Source of the DNA: Lantana camara
Lineage: Eukaryota > Streptophyta > Magnoliopsida > Lamiales > Verbenaceae
Reading direction: 5' to 3'
Length of the DNA: 64,000 nucleotides
Assembly (NCBI GenBank): GCA_037501455.1
Contig: CM074865.1
Coordinates: 18,298,501 to 18,362,500 of the forward strand
Below, piece by piece: positions 33,131-45,630 of this stretch. Position 1 is the stretch's first letter. Each line of letters starts with the position of its first letter. Position numbers and translations under genes: made by a program. Under the pieces are notes generated by a model. That model was not told the origin of the DNA and did no database searches. It was given only the letters and a program-made list of their open reading frames with translations.

Positions 33131-34818
33131 CAATTTATCCATACAAGTAGGCTGTAACAACATCCCTGAGACACATTTTCAGTTCCTGAGAAACTGTTAG
33201 GCTGATTAAGTATCGAAACGTAATTGCATTCATGACAGGAGAATATGTTTCCTCATAATCAATTCCAGGTCCTTTGAGAAAATCCCTGAGCAACAAGTTT
33301 TTCTTTGTATCTTGTTACCTTATTTTTCTCATTTCATTTTCGTACGAAGATCCATTTATATCCGACAGGTTTTATATCTTTGGGAGTGTGGACAATAGGC
33401 CCAAACACATTTTGTTTGTTCAAAGAATTTAATTCAACCTGAATAACAACTTTTCATTTGATCCAGTCTTATCTATTTTGACATTTAGTGATAGATCTTG
33501 ATTCAGGATCTTCACTTTCATGAGTGATATATTGTGTCATGGCATAAGAGAATACATCATTAATTCTGATATCACTTTGGTTCCACAACTTTCTTGAATG
33601 AAAATAATTTATTGTGATTTGCTCATTAATCTCACTTTGTGTCTCTTTTGGGACACTTAGCTCGTTTTGTGTCTTCTCTGGGACACTTTCCTCTTTATTG
33701 GGCCCATTATTCACATTTGCTCCTTTTCATTTGAGAGGATTTTTATCCTAGGAACCAAATGGTCTATGACGCTTCAGGCGTGCTGTAGACTCATGAGTGA
33801 CATTGTTCTCGGATTGTCCTTTTGGGATCTCAATCCGAGTAGGAGCATTAATAATTGGTATATATGATTTAGTCACTCCTTTCGTAATTGTAAATGCATC
33901 TAGTAATTGATTTGCAATGTCTCGTAAATGTATAATCTTTTGTACTTCCATCTCACACTGCGTTGTACCTGGATCAAAATGCAATAATGATGATGTAAAC
34001 CATGTAATATCTCTTTCCAGCTGTTTATTTTCTCCCCCTGATGTTGGAAAATCATTCTCATTGAAATGACAATTAGCAAAGCGTGCGTGAATACATCACC
34101 CGTTTGGGGTTCAAGATATCTTATGATAGATGGGCTTTCATAGCCAACATAAATTCCCAATTTTCTCTAAGGTCCCATTTTACTACGTCGGGTTGGTGCT
34201 AAAGGCACATACACTGCACAACCAAAAATTCTCAAATGGGAAATATTTGGTTCTTGCCCAAATACAAGTTGATATGGGGAGTGTTTATTATAAGCACTTA
34301 GTCTTATGCGAATTAATGATTCAGCATGTAAAATTGCATGATCCCAAAGTAATATTGATAGCTTTGTTCTCATTATTAATCGTCTAGCAATAAGCTAAAG
34401 GCGTTTAATCAATGATTCAACCAAACCATTTTATGTATGTACATGAGCAATGGGCTGCTCAACAATTATTCCAATTGATATACAATAATCATTGAATGTT
34501 TGAGATGTAAATTCACCAGCATTATCGAGTCGAACTTTCTTTATGATCTGGAAATTGCGCTTGTAATTTAATGATCTGAGTAAGCAACCCTAAAAATGCC
34601 ACGTTGCGAGTTGATAGCAAATAAACATTTGACCATCTGCTAGAGGCATCTATCAATACCATAAAGTATCGAAATGGTCCAAATGGTGGGTGAATCAGTC
34701 CATATATATCACCTTGAATACGCTCAAGAAAAACAGGTGATTCATTTTGTATTTTGCCTAATGATGGTCTCAAGATTAATTTTCCAAGAAAACAAGTTGT
34801 ACACAGATCCTTTTTCAT
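33131..34818 (-). pseudogene. Integrase and pol middle of element E, broken
   Basis: A chain of short minus-strand frames. 34522-34818 has CTTCFLGK and IQGDIYGLIHPPFGPFRYFM, the start of the copia integrase core. 34167-34373 has the PYQLVFGQEPNISHLRIFGC segment. 33900-34160 has GIYVGYESPSIIRYLEPQTGD. 33469-33984 covers the variable linker to RT. Order and spacing match a copia pol, but frameshifts separate every piece. The integrase core lacks a continuous D-D-E. Confidence 0.75.
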
Positions 34819-35270
34819 TTGAGGAAACTTCTAGTCCTTCAATGGATGCCCACGTGTGCTTTCAATGATCTTTCATAATATTGTTGAACCAAGATGACCC
34901 AATCGATCATACCAATATCTAGTATCGAAGTATCAATGTGCTTATCTTTAACTACCATATGTGATTCAATCACATGAATGTAAGTATAATGCAATCTAGA
35001 AGGGAGCATTGGTAGTTTTTTCAATATGTATTTCTTCCCTGATTGATAGGTCGTAAGACTCAAAAACCTCCAGTCCCATACTGAGTATCATACTTATGAG
35101 AATATATATCATTAAAACTTAACAAGTTCCTTTTGAATTTTGGCCTAAATAAGACATTTTTTATTGAGAACTTTGTATCATTTGGTAATGAAAAGTTTGC
35201 CTCGCCAATTCCTTCAATCAAGTCAGTAGGACCTGGTATTGTATTCACAGTGGCTCTTGTTTATTTTAAT
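34819..35270 (-). pseudogene. Protease end and pre-integrase region of element E
   Basis: The 62-codon frame at 35060-35248 has GIGEANFSLPNDTKFSIKNV then KRNLLSFNDI, the typical segment between copia protease and integrase. The next frame (34839-35063) covers the GAG-pre-integrase zinc region, with the cysteines lost or shifted. The 280 bp upstream, where the protease active site should be (35270-35550), hold no readable frame. Confidence 0.65.
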
Positions 35271-35539
35271 TGTGAAAAGAACATTTTATCTTTAAGAATA
35301 GTGTGTTGTGCCACTATTAGGTATGCACAAATTCTTTTCATTAACTATTCTTTCGACTCCTTTCTCAGAGTTATCCATATCATAAACTTCATATAAACAA
35401 ATAATTTATCATGAATTTAATGCATAAAAGGTACGTCATATTGCAATATAGGAAAATCATGCAATAGATTCTAAAGTTCTAGTACTACAAGACATGCATA
35501 TAATGAGATACTGCAAGCTAGAAAAACATCAGATTAGAA

Positions 35540-36431
35540 ACATAACAAATCCTAACTAATTGCCACCAACATTGTCATCTCCATTTCATCAAAATTATAG
35601 GTAAAGCCTGAAGCATCTAGGTGAGTTGATTCACCAAATAAATTGTGATGTTCAATGAAATTCACTTCTTTTTCCTTTCCATTCAAAGATGCTTTGTATA
35701 AACGGGGAAGGTGTTGTGGAACTCGACAGATCCAAGCCCAATGTCCTTTTGTGCCACATCTATGGCAAGTTTCTTTAGGATTTATCAATGGCCCAACTTC
35801 GTGAGCATCTTTTAGGTGGTGTGTCTTATTCTGGTGGTATTGGTTTCTTTAAGGAGAGGTGTATGGATAACCCTCTTGACCTTGTCTACGGCCACGACTG
35901 CCAGTGTTACTCCGGCCACGATTACGACCATGACCTTGACTAGGTCTATGGTGATTTTTTCATTCATAATTTGAGAGAACTATATCATTTGCTTCAGGAA
36001 ATGTGTTACACCAGTAGGGCGGGATTGATGATTTTTCATTAGCAATTCATTATTCTTTTCAGCCACAAAAAAGCATGCAATGAGTTGTATTCCCTGACTT
36101 TCTTGAAGTTTTGGAAGCGTAAAGTGCTTCATTCATCACGGGAGGAAGGAAGCATAACTTCCTTCTAGTGATTGTACCTCTCTTGAAGGTTTTTCCATAA
36201 AATGCTTGGATCTTTAACCGTTAGATATTCCGTCTCGAGTCCCTCATCAAAATGTCTACGGAGAAAAATTATAGCTTTGACTTTATCTTGGTTGGAATAT
36301 TTATTATTTTCTTTATTGGTGTTTGATAGACCCATTGATTCAAGATGCATTTCTACATTAACAATTCAAGGCATATAATTTTTTCTCGTGATGTCGAGTG
36401 CAACAAACTCAAGTTTTGTAAGATCCGGCAT
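35540..36431 (-). pseudogene. Gag of element E, broken
   Basis: The ATG is at 36431 (MPDLTKLEFVALDITRKNYM). A 61-codon open part follows with DKVKAIIFLRRHFDEGL and LTVKDPSILWKNLQERY. Near the C-end a zinc knuckle CHRCGTKGHWAWIC (CX2CX4HX4C) is intact in 35552-35788. Between them, frames change at least twice. This is the usual Tork-type gag layout. Confidence 0.8.
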
Positions 36432-36565
36432 GTTAATAGCTAGTACAAGATAAAATATGATAATTAATACATTTATTCAATAAATAATTCACAAAACAAT
36501 TTAAATGCCAAGTTCGAATCCTATGGTTATGAACAACACATAGATCATAAGAAATACAATGAAAG
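36432..36565 (-). other. Element E leader, inner part
   Basis: A short untranslated stretch between the gag ATG of E and the point where element C inserted. It ends with GAAAG (36561-36565), the target duplication of C. The leader resumes at 59444. Confidence 0.7.
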
Positions 36566-39085
36566 TGATGGTGTCTAAATCTGGCTATGTACGGAACGGT
36601 AGACTTGGACTCCCAATCACCTAAGAGATTTGTTTGCATGAGGCAACTCTGATGCTTTCCTAAACTAAAATGGAAGAACAAATGTGAGCTCAAAGGCCAG
36701 AATGGGGGATGTCGGGGTTGGACCCGTTTTGGCACTCCGATGCTCAAGTCAGACAAAGGTCTGGGTCGATAATGCCAAGGTAGCTAGGGCTTAGTGTGTA
36801 AAGGAAAGCTTACTTCCTGTGAGCAATGGTGAAGGATTTACATAGCAGAGAGAAGGCCTTGTGCGTGCAAGTACACCACCAAAAAAGTGTGGATCTGGTC
36901 TGCTGAGAGAGAAAGGTCGTCTGCAGTCGGAACAGTGTTTTACGGCAAAAGCTTTGTTCGGCTGCTCATGCAGAGATGCCTAACACCATACTTGGTGCGG
37001 CCGCAATTAATACGGTCTGCGATGGTGGTACCAACATTTATGCGCTTGTGTTAGGAATAGTGCCCTGAAAGTTGATGTAATAGTCTGCTTTAGTACTTTC
37101 CTTTTTGTAAATCACAGACAATCTTTGAATAATACGAATTAAGGCAACACTTCTTTATATGCTCTTGTTTGATTGTATGTTTACTTTAACTGCGCATATA
37201 TAAGAACTCCCCTAATCAATATGACTTATAGGACTCAACCATTTAGAAGAAATGATTCATGAGATGAGCCTTATATCACATAAGTCATGATTAGAAACCA
37301 CTCCAAGCCGATGAGTCCTATAGACAGTAGGAGTGTCAACCTGACTCGTTCGAGGCTTGCTCGTGTGATCACGCCCTTAAGAAGGATCACCCTTATTTCA
37401 TGGGGTGCAAAGTGTATTGTTGATACGTGCGTGATACATGGGGGTACTTACTCATTCTAAGTAAGTAGTACACTGAGGTGTCCCGTGTGAGAAGATTCCT
37501 AAATGTGAAAGAAAGTTTCTATTTCTGGAAATAGAAACTTCCAGATTAGGAAATATCTCACGAGTCATTGATGTGATTAAGTGATCCTTAAACTTGAGAT
37601 TCCATTGATACTTTATGGGCTAACTCTGTAGTCTTAGGTATAAGCTTTAAAGGGTGTCGCCTTAGACAACTGATTCAAAACTTATGTTGGGGCTGCACAA
37701 GTGGCACATGAAAGTATATGAGAGTCGATAAAGGACCTACACTTGCATTAGCAAGTTGATCTCTTATTGTGTAAGTCATTCATATGCCATCTAGGAGTCC
37801 TTGGCCAAGGCAGTGGATCAAGACATCAAGAAATGAGTTTCTTGGATTGAGATCAAATGGATATGAAATGCACTTAACTTTAAGATCAAGATTATTAGGG
37901 TTCTAATTATTCCCTTGCCCTAGATCTTGATTGAGAGATGGGATGTAGGAGGATTGTATCTCATATGAATTAATGACTTAAAGGTTCTGTCGAATTGAGA
38001 CATTCTAATTCAGCTAGGGGTCAAACACCTGTTGCTAGACTATGGTCATTTGATCTATGGACTGATTAATTAATTAGGGAATTAGTTAATTGGGGTCACT
38101 ACTAATTGAATTAAGAACCTAGAGGGTCATACACAACAACCCGGTCACGTGGGTTAAGGCTTGAATCGATTAAACAAGTTGATCGAACCATTAAGAGAAT
38201 GGTGATAACACGTGCCCTTGGGGACACCTGTAGTCACGTGTATATATGTGTATATATAAAATAATTCATGTGTTAATTATTTAATGGACTTTGATTTAAT
38301 TTTGAATTAATAAAGTCCTATTTTGGAGAAATAAAGTCTAATAAATAATTAATTATGAATTAATTAATTATTAGTCTTCAAGTTATTTATTATTTAATAA
38401 ATAAAGTAAAAATAAATATCTAAGAGAGTTAGATATTTTCTTGCTCATCAAGTTGGTCAAAACTTAAGAGTTTTGGTCAAAGTTGGAAAGTTTTCTTTCC
38501 AAGCAAGAAATAAGAAGATAGTGGGTTAGCAAATCCTATCTCCATTAGGAGATGTATTTCGAACCCTAGCCCTTTAAAGACCGAATATAGAACTAGCATT
38601 CTCCCTATTCGGATCGTAGTCGCGGTTGGTGGACTAATTCTCTAGAGGGCTACTATCGTGAAGTCTTAAAAGATTCAAATGAGCTTTTGGGGATCAAGCC
38701 GCGTGAAGAGCGTTCTTGGGCGGCTAGAACGTGTCAAGAAAGCTACTATCTAAGTCAGTTTCTTGATCTGTACGAATTTGGGAATAGGAATTGCAAGATT
38801 TGATCCTAACTTATTAGGAAAATTTTTAAATTTTCGTGTTTCTGTCTCGTTTTCCCAACAGCTTGTACTGTAATGCGTGGGTTGACCCCTCGCCTGGCTC
38901 GAGGGATCACGGTTGAGGACATCTTTAGGTCGAGTTGCACCCTACACAGCGAGTACAGCTGCTTTTCCCCTCGGGGAGCCAAGTGCTAGCTCGACGGGAT
39001 GACGGCCTGGTCGAATGCGAGTGCTGACTTAGCTCGGTCCCCTCTACGTAGAGTCTAGTCTCATCTCCCAATTTTCCCCTTATCT
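36566..39085 (-). repeat. Element C 3' LTR (left copy), interrupted
   Basis: The partner of 58721-59438, starting TGATGGT (plus strand) and ending CCCCTTATC. The terminal base differs (TTATCT against TTATCA), so the canonical end has mutated. Solo LTR 3 (37049-38860) splits it at GCTTG. The uninterrupted site is seen in the right copy at about 59203-59210. Confidence 0.88.
37049..38860 (+). mobile_element. Solo LTR 3 of the Angela-like copia family
   Basis: 1812 bp, TGTTAGGAATAGTGCCCT to TTTTCCCAACA, flanked by GCTTG (37044-37048 and 38861-38865). It is clearly related to solo LTRs 1 and 2 but less similar to them than they are to each other, so it is an older or different subfamily copy. 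No coding sequence is inside. Confidence 0.93.
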
Positions 39086-39105
39086 TATCCCCTCCCCCTT
39101 CTCCC
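39086..39105 (-). other. Polypurine tract of element C
   Basis: The element strand reads GGGAGAAGGGGGAGGGGATA directly before the 3' LTR, a strong purine tract. From here to 39560 runs about 450 bp of GC-rich DNA without a convincing gene. Frames such as plus 39157-39363 and minus 38925-39452 have no recognised motif. Confidence 0.78.
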
Positions 39106-39512
39106 AAGGTCGAATGGCACACTCGTGTGGCAGTGGACCTTGTGAGAGATGGTTGATTGCTTGGGAAAAAGGGGGCTGGGAGAGTAGAACCACCCATGCA
39201 TTGGCTGGATCGCGGCACAAATTGTCGAGCCAGAGGCCTCGTGCCAGACGTGTGTCGGTGCCGACACCTACCCCGGGGTCGATGGTCGTATGGTGACCCC
39301 ACGCGCGTGTGCGTCCCAGACTTCGGTGGGTGGGAAACGTTAGGTTTCCCCACGTCAGAGTAATGATTGCGGTTTTTGAATTTTGTGGTACTGGGCACGG
39401 ATCCTGAGGGATAACCGCCTCTTGGGTAATGGGACATGCTACCTCCCCGCATTGTAATTAATTTTGGAGGTGACCTGGTGGCTTGCTAATTCAAGCCCAT
39501 TTAATCTTTAGC

Positions 39513-39519
39513 TATAAAT
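39513..39519 (+). promoter_or_regulatory. TATA box facing the antisense gene of element C
   Basis: TATAAAT within GCTATAAATGGGGG on the plus strand, followed by pyrimidine-rich sequence (39536-39557) that would suit a start site. It points toward the plus-strand gene at 48410-52344. Before element D inserted at 39566 the distance from here to that gene was only some 80 bp. It is thus a good candidate for the promoter of the antisense gene. There is no expression evidence. Confidence 0.5.
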
Positions 39520-39565
39520 GGGGGACTTAGACGGTTTTTTTCTCCCTTTTTTCTCCATCTGCCAG

Positions 39566-42163
39566 TGTAACACCCAGAACGCTAGGTAGCCACATCCCTG
39601 CACTATAGTTCAATCCACATATAGAACGACTACCCATACATGAATCAAGCCTATAGCGAACGGGAGTCAATAAAAAAAACGACCCTCTAGCTAGGCGGGG
39701 CTAACCCTCAATTAAATACCAACATGCATAAAGATAAAACACAAGCATGATAATTTACATTCACTTCATTAACATCAATCAAGTCCATGTCCATCACTTT
39801 TATTCATATACAATATCAATTATCCATAAACAATTTATAATATACATAAGTACCAACACCATTCATAAGTAATAAAAATGCATCAATGAATTATATGAGC
39901 TATAATGGACCCAAAAGGAAAGACTCAAATCCCGCCTAGCACGCATCCTGCCAGACCTAAAAAGTGATGGTGGGATTGCAAGGGCCCACCACCCAATCAG
40001 TGTGAGCATAGGGCTCATGATTCCCTATGCCCGGAACTCCTTCCTCTACTAATCTCCTAGTGGATCCAGGGGTCATCCCAAAAGTTGTGAGGATAGTGCA
40101 AGACTTACCAGTTAGCCCAAGCTTTCCCGGTTGGCTCAATACACTACCATCGGGCCCATAGTGAACAGTATAATATACTCGCCACAATACAGTCGATTTA
40201 GTTTAGTAATAGTAACAGTATTAGTAATTCAGTACGATAGTAGTGATTCAATTGTAAATCATTTGAGGTTTATGGAAAACTATAGATATATGTATACATT
40301 TTGGCCGAAGTCCACATAAGGGTTGTACGGGTTCTATATAACTAGAAATTAAACCTCACCTGACAAGCGACGAAACAAGACAAGGACGCAAGATAGTGCT
40401 TATTCGATCAATGATCTCAGCCCCTGGAGACGAACTGGATAAGAAAGGAAACAATGTGTACTCGTGAGACGAGACTCAATATGAAACCAAATATGACGCA
40501 CGACAATGCTCATGTAAATAAATAAACTTCCAACACCCTAATATCCAAATAAATTAGCAATCAAGTAACATTTAAACATGTATGAGAACCAATTAATACC
40601 TAAAACATGAAACAAATCTCAAGGAGTCACGTATTCACATCATTCACTTATTTCAAGTTCAATTTGTATAGGGCATGGAGTCACACAATCATGTTTGAGC
40701 AATTAAGTACCAAGAAGTATCACATAAGAGCATAATTACCAATTAATCAAGCATATAATTCATATAATTCACATACGGGGGCCAAGAGAGTGAAAGGAAT
40801 GCAAGAAGAAAGGTTTTGGTGAAGTTGGGCAAAAACCGACAATTTTCGGAAATGCACATGCTGTAGGAAAACTGGAATATCTTGAGTTCTAAAAGTTGGA
40901 ATTCAGTTTTGTTTGTTGGATATGAAACTAGACAAGAAGGCCTATCCAATGATATATGTCTCGTTTTCTAATTCAAAGTGAGGAGGAAATGGCGGAAGCT
41001 TGAATTTGGATGAAAGCAGTTTTCCGGCGAAGTGGCGACACCAAAAAGAATTAATTATATCTCACAATCTAGAAAAGATATTGAGGTGATTCCAATTGGA
41101 TAATGTTCTAGACTTGAATAGGTTTCCATAAGTTCAAAAATTAGGTCAATCGGACCTCGGATGAGGGTTTCGCGGCTGTGACAAAATTGTACTGTAAAGC
41201 AGTCGCGGCCACGAAAGAAATTGGCCAACTTCTCGACTTGTTGGTCGCGGCCGCGACCAAAAATGGTCACGAAATGGTCGCCCCCAATTCCAGCAGCAGC
41301 GAAAGACTTCGGGAAAATAGGGCAAGGTCCGAATTTTGGCTCTCAAGCCTTCCCACATCAAACCATGGCAAGAATCCAACCCAAAACTATCATATATCAA
41401 GTATATAGCTCATATATATATATATATCAATTAAGCAACATTTAATCCATGGAAACATGTTTCAACTCATCAAGATTCAATCAACAAAACCCCCATATAA
41501 TCTCATGATACCAACCTTCATATAATTCAAGATTTCGTGCAAGCTTCTAATTCTAATGATCATAAGCATGCTTTGAATCACAAATAACCGAGAAATCATT
41601 ACATACTCATCAAACCCTACTCAACCTATGATTCATGAATTCATACAAATTCATATTGTAGCTTGAAATGAAGAAAGAGAGGTTGATATGAGGGGATAAT
41701 GGTGATGCTTCTACTTGTGCAATTTCCTTCTTGAATCTACTTGAAATTTTTGGTGAAATTTTCCTTCCTCTCTTCTTGGTGTGAAGATCGGTATTGTGTG
41801 TGTGTGTGTGTGAGTGGGAATTTGATGAATAAAAAGTGATGAATGAATGTAAGGAAGAGATGAATATGATATAATATATGGTCTTCCACTAAAATGCATG
41901 ATTCATCACATGTTGCACTTAAGTCCCTCAAATATTAAAATGCATGCAAATAAGTTTCATTTCATGGAAATTAATCAATTAAATCCATTCATGTTAATGC
42001 AATTAGCCCACACATTTGAAATAATGGTCAACTAAGGGTACGTATGAGCATTTAGTCACAATAGAAATTAATTCACGAAAATCCTCACATTAACGATAAT
42101 TTTCATGTAAATTCATATGATATGACATAATGTAAAATATTGAAAAAAAAAACGGACGTTACA
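39566..42163 (-). repeat. Element D 3' LTR (left copy)
   Basis: 2598 bp. Compared with the right copy it lacks about 320 bp after 'cctaaaaag' near 39964 (present at 46031-46350). It contains the perfect 16-bp palindrome GGTCGCGGCCGCGACC at 41243-41258, a TA tract near 41410 and a GT run near 41800. Frames at 41146-41445 and elsewhere recur in the other LTR and are not genes. Confidence 0.9.
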
Positions 42164-42190
42164 ATTCTCTCCCCCTTAAGAGGACCTAGT
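42164..42190 (-). other. Polypurine tract of element D
   Basis: The element strand reads CTCTTAAGGGGGAGAGAAT directly before the LTR edge at 42163. It resembles the tract of A in position and in the CTTAAGG word. Confidence 0.75.
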
Positions 42191-42225
42191 CCCAGGTCCA
42201 CTCTCGAGTTCGAAACTTAAAACAA

Positions 42226-42370
42226 CAATGAGAGAGCCCCTGTCTCTCAAACAAGCAATGAGAGCACCACGTCTCTTAAGCGGGCAATGAGAGAACCCCG
42301 TCTCTCCACAAGCAAAGAGAGAACCCCGTCTCTCAACCAAGCAATGAGAGAACTCCGTCTCTCAATCACA
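42226..42370. repeat. Tandem array of five hairpin units (about 29 bp each)
   Basis: Unit starts (CAATGAGAG or CAAAGAGAG) at 42226, 42256, 42285, 42313 and 42342. Each unit has GAGAG, a short C-rich loop, and CTCTC, so each can form a small hairpin (for example GAGAGAACCCCGTCTCTC). Units differ by point changes in the loop and spacer. The array lies about 60 bp from the polypurine tract. Confidence 0.85.
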
Positions 42371-45300
42371 CACAATAACAATTCAAGAGAACAATTATAG
42401 ACACATTTAAATAGTTATCACATAAGGAGCAAGTAGAGCAAGATCAACTACATCAATCTCCGATCATATAAAAGCAATTTGCAATTAACAAGGAATTGTA
42501 TACGTTAACTATGAAATCTATGATGCACATGATATGCATGGTTAGATGTACCGTTCACCATTGCTTTAGAAAACTTCTATAGTGGTAGTCCGTTTCAACA
42601 CTTCATTCTTTAGTTGGGATTTCTTTGAACCATAACACCATGCCTCAAAATGCCCGATGTATATATTTTAAGAATTCCCCCTGATCTTCATCTCATGATC
42701 GAATTCTTTATCCTTTCCACCACAACAGTTCGAAGTTTCCATTCCTTAATGTGTACTTAACTTAACTCTAGTTAACTCGTTCATTTCCATAACTCACTCT
42801 CAACTGTCTCAGATGCCCGGCCTAACCTTTAGCAGCTTAAACTTTAATATTCAATCTTGTTCATTTAACATATTTTCAACTAAGTATTCCCTTTCCAAAA
42901 TCGGTTGAATAGACTCCCATGTGATCCTTTACTATATAGGATGATCCCATCAAATTATTATTATCTAGCACCCTTGAAGTAGTGTAGTGCCTTTTTGGTC
43001 ATTTCGTGCAGATCTTGAATAACAATCGCCTTCCTTGTAGAATTCTCATCTTTGAGCAAAGTATGCCTCCTTATGGCTTTAGGAATCTCCCTTTTTGAGA
43101 ACTTTAGGGGCGTGAGATTTAAGGTATTGAAGACTTCGTTCACATGGTTCTAATAGAGGAAAAGAAAGAACCATTTTTCTTGAAGTTTCAACTCTCCCAA
43201 GTGAGGTCCAACATCGGCTTTAAGTTGTTTCCCTGGTCGGCTCTCTCCCTTAAGAAAATAAAACATATATATTTTTCTGTCTAACTTCTTAAACTTGTTC
43301 TACCATTTCTCAATCAATGATCATTTTCTCTCTAATTCTCGTGAAGTACTTATCACTTCTGATCCTGTTTCCAAAAATTCTTGGAAGTCGAAACGAACAC
43401 TAAATTTACCATCATTTCTTAAATGTCCATTTCCGGCTCTTGAAGTACCTCTACCTTTTCCACTTTCAAGAAATCCTGTTGTTGAGAACTCTTGCATTTT
43501 TGTCGCTTCCATTGAAAATAATCCGTTTGAGCTAATTCATAAATTTAAAGTCATTTCCCGGTTGATTCTCCCCCTTAAGAATGCTTATTCTTATCCGTTG
43601 AGCTTGTGGAATCAATCCCTAATTTGAAGAATCTCAATTCTTTCTATTGCTTCCTTGGTATAAATGATTCTAACCACGTCCCTTGGCCGAAAATTTTCTC
43701 ACGTTAGTAACGATTGGTAGGAATAACCCACTTCTACCAATCTAACTCCCGGATACTTCCCCGACCTCTAATTTGTTCTTTCCCTCTTGGTCCACACTTT
43801 TTGACCCAATTATTTCCTTATCATACTTCGATTGTGTTTCGGTTGAAGTAACGCTTGATAAATGAAGTGGGGAGAATTCCTATCAAGAAAGCACTTAAAA
43901 TGCATGTTGTTAATATGCCAATACATGTGTGACACTTGTAAGTAATAAAAAGGCACACGTTGGAATGATTAAGATCAATTAGGAATGCGTATATAATTAA
44001 AGAAATTTAAATACTTTAAACAATGTATGATGCACGTGCTCATGAATGCATTGAACCTGTCACCGTAGTTACATCCTTTAGCTTGGCACTAGTTCCTTGT
44101 TTGTTAAATTACAAGCTTGCCTTGAATTTGTTAGTCATTTCTTTTTACCCACGGTCTTCCGATTCGCCAAAATCCCTAACATCAACTTATACATTTCCAT
44201 CAGTCGAGACTTGAAATTTCTTGAACTCGATTCCTTCCCCAAGTATTCCTTCCAAATTATTGATTCTAAGTGTTGCTCAAACCTTCACCTTAAACATCTT
44301 CTTGATCAATGCTTTCTTATATCAATTCGCCTAACTTTGTAATCACAATTATGATTCTTGACCTCCAATGCTTCTACTCCCATGAAATTGATACTTTGCT
44401 TTCTTTCAATTCTTCACCTAGCCATCACCTCAATTGAAGTCCCCGTTTTATTCTTTACGAGTTCAAATAGCCGAAGGAATTCACCCTCCAATTGCTTACA
44501 CTTGAACACATAATTTGTTTCTAAATTTTGTGCCTTTTTTTTTGTCAATTCTATTATTGCTCCATATCTTCTAGTTCAACCGCACAACACGACAATTTAG
44601 CTTGAATATGGAAAATAGACTCAATCCGACCGAAGATAGAATCCTTAATACTTTAGTTTACTATGAACTTGAAATCACCATATTAGTCATTTTCTTTAAC
44701 TCTTCCCATCTGACTTCTTTCTTAACCCGAAATCCCAAAATATTTCAATTCCTTGTAGATCTACATCAATTACCTCGTTATTTAATCCTTCCAATTTGTC
44801 ATTTCCATGAACCCAAAATCGCTCAATTTCTTAAAATTTCCAAGTTAATCCCAATCCTATTCCAAGGCTCGAAGGTTCTCAACTCATTCTAAACTCAATT
44901 CCCAAAATTTTGCCTCAACCTGAATCGCTTGAGTTATTGTCTTCTCACACTTTAATTTTAGTTCCAACAAGCAGAAGATCCTTAATTAATTACAAATCCG
45001 AACCTTGAATCATTATTTTCACCTCTTTCTTGTGTTGAATAAATCTCCTGAACCCGGTTGATCCACCTCTTTTCGCAACATAACCCATCTGTCTTTCTTG
45101 CAATTTGTAAGCATCACCTTCCTTAATTATCCCCCAACTTCACTAGATCTTGTAAATTACTCCAACCATGGATCCTTCTATTCATAACCCAATTGGAGAA
45201 ATCCAAGGCTCTTAAATTCTTGTATGAAGTTCCCCGGTGTATTCCTTATAACTTCAAAGCTAGAGAAAAGAGCTTGCGGTAGATTAAGGTTGTCGTAGAA

Positions 45301-45600
45301 ATTGGTCGTGGTTTGATACTATCTTTATAGCCTATAATCATATCTTGTCTCAAATATAAATGCATGGGGTTAGTGATTTCATATGACACATAATTAGCAT
45401 TTAAACACATATTGATGCAAAATGCGACAAATAATTCAACAAAATTTAGAATAAAACACATTGATCATATAAAATTCAAGCAATGTGAGGTCAATCAATC
45501 AACAATTGGTGACAAGAGTCAATGCAATGCACAATTATCGATTAGTTCCTAAGCCGTACGACCTAGACTTGACACGACACGACACTCGAACTCCAGTTTT
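42371..45600. other. Interior of element D without genes
   Basis: 3.2 kb in which I find no gag, protease, RT or integrase motif on either strand. The frames of 60-110 codons present (minus 42961-43143, plus 43295-43627, plus 44602-44892) have no recognisable domain. The plus strand is pyrimidine-rich with many TTCC words. Near the right end is a leader-like stretch before the primer site. Confidence 0.7.
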
Positions 45601-45610
45601 GCAACCTGGA

Positions 45611-45622
45611 GCTCTGATACCA
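45611..45622 (-). other. Primer binding site of element D
   Basis: The plus strand reads GCTCTGATACCA, complementary to the element-strand site TGGTATCAGAGC for initiator tRNA-Met. It is eight bases from the LTR edge at 45631, the same spacing as in element A. Confidence 0.85.
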
Positions 45623-45630
45623 CCTTAGGA

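Noticed and set aside
36566..39560. A separate small element made of 36566-37048 and 38866-39085
   Set aside because: The right partner at 58721-59438 and the exact GAAAG duplication show it is the 3' LTR of C.
41146..41445. Three overlapping frames of 74-84 codons, also found at 47501-47800
   Set aside because: They are the two LTR copies of D; conservation reflects LTR identity, and the frames are on both strands at once.
42226..42370. CRISPR-like array
   Set aside because: The units are contiguous hairpins with no unique spacers, and the context is a plant retroelement.
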